From contig OX467082.1 of assembly GCA_950106755.1 (NCBI GenBank), positions 6,386,001-6,450,000 on the forward strand: a stretch of DNA of 64,000 bases, given 5' to 3'. Numbering within the stretch: the stretch's first letter is position 1; each line of letters starts with the position of its first letter. The notes under the pieces were generated by a model. That model saw only the letters and a program-made list of their open reading frames with translations, made no database searches and had not been told where the DNA came from. The stretch is from Climacium dendroides (Eukaryota; Streptophyta; Bryopsida; Hypnales; Climaciaceae). The position numbers were made by a program, and so were the translations under genes. Positions 61,268 to 64,000 of this stretch are shown here, piece by piece.

Positions 61268-64000
61268 TTAATTCGGCGCATCCTCCACTGAGGTCGCTTC
61301 CTGCCCATCTCCCCCGTATGAGGCTTCCTCATCAAACCCTCCCATTTCACCTAAGCCTGGGCCAGCTCCTAAAGGCTTCATCAAGTTCCCAGGAAGAACG
61401 GGGCGCATTTTAGGAATTTGGCCGTGACCTCCTCCACGACCACCTACATAAGGAGGCTGCCCAATCACAGGAGCCCCAGTTCCTGGGGGATTGGCAGAGC
61501 CATGTCCGGCACCAGGTATTAGCGGGGCTGGGTGTCCATTCTGAACACTACCTACCTGTCCTGTAGAGGTCTTCTTCGAGATGGAGTTTCCTGCAGAAGG
61601 TTGTGAAATCGAATTTCCTGCATTGCCCTGTCCAGATGGCTGTGCTTGTTGAGGCCTTGGAGGAGGAGATTTGGGGCGTAAGGCTTCGATTTCGGGAGTG
61701 GTTCCAACGAGGTGATAAGCATCAATGGCAGGGTTGCCACGTCCACCTTGCCAAACTTTCCCTTCTGTATCAGCGAAATTTTTGGAATAGGTCTGCAAAA
61801 GCACGCATGATAAAAGTAGACTGTCAACATCACATGTTAAGAGATATTGAAAACAGATGAACAGATGTGAATTTGCGTTTTCAGAAATCGAACCTGAGGA
61901 TTGAAATTGGATGAAGTGAGGCCTTTCCCCACAGTAACCCATCCAGCTCTGATGTTGTGATCTTCTCCGAACAGTTCAATACGTCGCATCCCCTGTGCAA
62001 AGTGTTCTATTATATGATACAACTCCTCCGGCTTCTTTGTCGAACCTACATATCGAACACAATTCAAGTGAGTTTTCACGGCCAATACAACAGCTACAAT
62101 TATCCACGACCATCAGGAATATCCTCGAAGAATACAAGAAATCACCCCTTCACGTTAGATCTCAGTATGCTGAAAAAACTCCAAAGAATGTTCAGCAAAT
62201 ACTAACTGCACTCACTTCAGATTGTAATCACACTGCTTGAGAAAAGAACTTCCTCAGAACTTGTGACATTCAAGTACAAATATTTGGTAGAAGACCAAAA
62301 AGCTTAGGACATGAATCAAGATGCATAGTGTCTCCAATACTAATGAGTTCAAAACAGAAGCCCCAAAGCTGGAAGTTGCACAGCAGAAATCGTCCTTACC
62401 ATATTCGGGTTCTTCAGAAATAATAATGTCCGTATCCACATTGGCATGTATAATATGGCCATCAGTGCTGCGCCTTACGGTTCCTTTTATCCCCATCAAG
62501 CAATGCTCCTGTATAGCACGAGTGCCTTCGTCTAAATATGCATATTGGAGCTTTGCAGTGTAATAATGTACTAGATGTACCAGGGAACTAGGGAAGTGCC
62601 CAGAAACAAGGGAGAAAACGAGTTTAAGAGAATAGTTGTCTGAACTAAGTCAATAATATGCTAGCTAAAGCACAGAAATATATTTACGATTACACATAAT
62701 ATTCCAGTGCAAAATATTCCCCCGGCCGACGACCAAACCAATGTAGTAACTAAGAAATGAGTATTTAAGATACTTAAAACAAAAAATCGAAGGTTCGTAC
62801 TTTAGAGTGTTGAAATAGAGTGTTGGAGTCGTGGCGCAAGGCTGGAGTCGGATTTTCTCGGTTAGTTTTAACCCAGCATATGTCCTCACATCTCCTGAAT
62901 CCCCACTGACAAAAATCCCAACAATAAAGTATTAGTCAAATAAAACATGCAACGAGTGCAAGGAAATAAAACATATCTATGGGGCGATAAACGAAAATTA
63001 AGGAGGAAAAGACAGCAAAGGTATCAAAACAAAGAAATCAACAGGCTCATTCCTTCCAGTTTAATTTGAAGAAATGCAAAAGCAATCTTTCCTAAACTTA
63101 CATACAAAAAAAGCTATAAGTCAGAAATACTAGGATAGAAGAACACCTTCTTGAGACAGAGACGCCCTTGCTCAAGTCCTTCAGCATCTCCAACCCACAA
63201 GAAAATGAATGCAGGTGTATCTGCAATGGCCTGTATCAACCACACATATTGAATTCAAATGTAGATCCACTTGCCGAGACGTGTTAACTATTGCATTGCG
63301 CATGCCCCTGAAGGTTTTACATTGCAATCTGGATATCACTTGACCTAACTCCAATTCCATTATTGGTCAAAATAAAGTATTCTCGATACTTTCTCAGAAG
63401 AAATTCACAGAACACGCAAGTACCGCATTTCGATTGATACTCAACGAATGATTGTTAAGGTAAGAGTCAGGTTTTGAATTTCACCTCAATGCGGAGATTT
63501 TGAATCTCCTCAGCTGGCCACCATTCCATTGAATCTCCACTGCCAGGAGCACGACGAACATACTCTTCCCAAGGAGGATCCACAAGTATCACATCGAACT
63601 TGGTCCCAAATACATCTGGGCTCAAGTCTGTTGTGCGAAGGTCACACTGCATGTACATGGGAGGTGTAGCTCTCTTTGCAATGAGCTGGTCTTTTCTTGA
63701 TATTAACTCCTTCAGCTTCGGGTACTCTTCGAATCGATCAGCCAGTTCAACATCTCGAATGAAGTTCTGAGGTCGCAAACCAGTATCAACAAAATGCTGA
63801 GAATAATCGTTCTGCTCCCCTCTCGAGGGACCTCGCCCTAATGGTCCATTTGCCCTTCCAATCAATCCCCTCCCACCACCTGGCGGACCTCTCTCCCCCA
63901 TTTGGCCTCGTCCACCACTGCCATTTGGTCCATTGAAGGGTGGCGCACCTCCACCAAATGACCCAGTTGACATAACCCCAGGACCTCCTCTCCCAGGCCC
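61268..64000 (-). CDS. MTB: m6A methyltransferase complex subunit, METTL14 type (3' part)
   Basis: Exons: 64000(+)-63485, 63230-63147, 62905-62801, 62508-62400, 62045-61894, 61792-61268; GT-AG borders and agreeing phases. Gly/Pro/Arg-rich sequence precedes the MT-A70 domain: [20 protein letters not shown], then [19 protein letters not shown], then [54 protein letters not shown] and [13 protein letters not shown]. These match METTL14/MTB. The tail is Gly/Pro/Gln-rich. Plants keep DPPW where animal METTL14 has EPPL, yet MTB is thought to be the RNA-binding scaffold for catalytic MTA. The frame stays open past the Met at 63,973 to the window edge, so the N-terminus is missing. Confidence 0.95.

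Overview
The window reads as nuclear DNA from a land plant. It has spliced genes with GT-AG introns, a temperature-induced lipocalin with the plant-type C-terminus, a plant-type MTB/METTL14 m6A-methyltransferase subunit, an AP2-like protein and a small BTB family. Long AT-rich spacers are full of decayed DNA transposons. A bryophyte, perhaps a liverwort, would fit, but this is inference from overall character and cannot be proved from the sequence alone.

Layout. 1-6.1 kb: a truncated BTB copy, a duplicated upstream module and a reverse-strand AP2-like gene with putative membrane segments, broken by one missing base in a C-run. 6.1-10.7 kb: spacer with a decayed PIF/Harbinger transposase. 10.7-15.7 kb: a 5.0-kb CACTA-type non-autonomous element with 38-bp subterminal repeats and a long polypurine/polypyrimidine tract. 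15.7-23.2 kb: spacer with relic ends, a decayed unknown gene, minisatellites and a 360-bp foldback.

23,197-35,385: the main discovery, a 12.2-kb Mutator-like element (MULE) with a perfect 10-bp target duplication and long terminal inverted repeats. It carries two divergent genes. One is a MULE transposase with a Cys/His zinc cluster, a DDE-type core and a SWIM finger. The other has ten exons whose phases all agree and about 1,259 codons; it combines a ParB-like DGNHR motif with the motif order of a beta-class (N4-cytosine/N6-adenine) DNA methyltransferase. An intron of this second gene holds eleven regularly spaced palindromic iterons (GCCGTNAACGGC-like). Both genes carry a few nonsense codons, most of them explicable as C-to-T changes.

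35.4-45 kb: spacer with minisatellites, a MITE and a degenerate second copy of the MULE transposase C-terminus. 45.5-53.6 kb: duplicated block containing a fragment of the AP2-like gene, a BTB pseudogene split by a 2-kb insertion, a 185-bp CACTA-type MITE with a perfect AAT target duplication, a Harbinger-like MITE, and the only intact BTB gene (52,306-53,043). 54.6-56.5 kb: lipocalin gene. 56.5-61.3 kb: spacer with young tandem repeats. 61.3-64 kb: 3' part of the MTB/METTL14 gene, running off the window.

The host genes (AP2-like, BTB, lipocalin, MTB) form no pathway together. The two genes of the MULE plausibly work together: one transposes, the other may bind and/or methylate element DNA.
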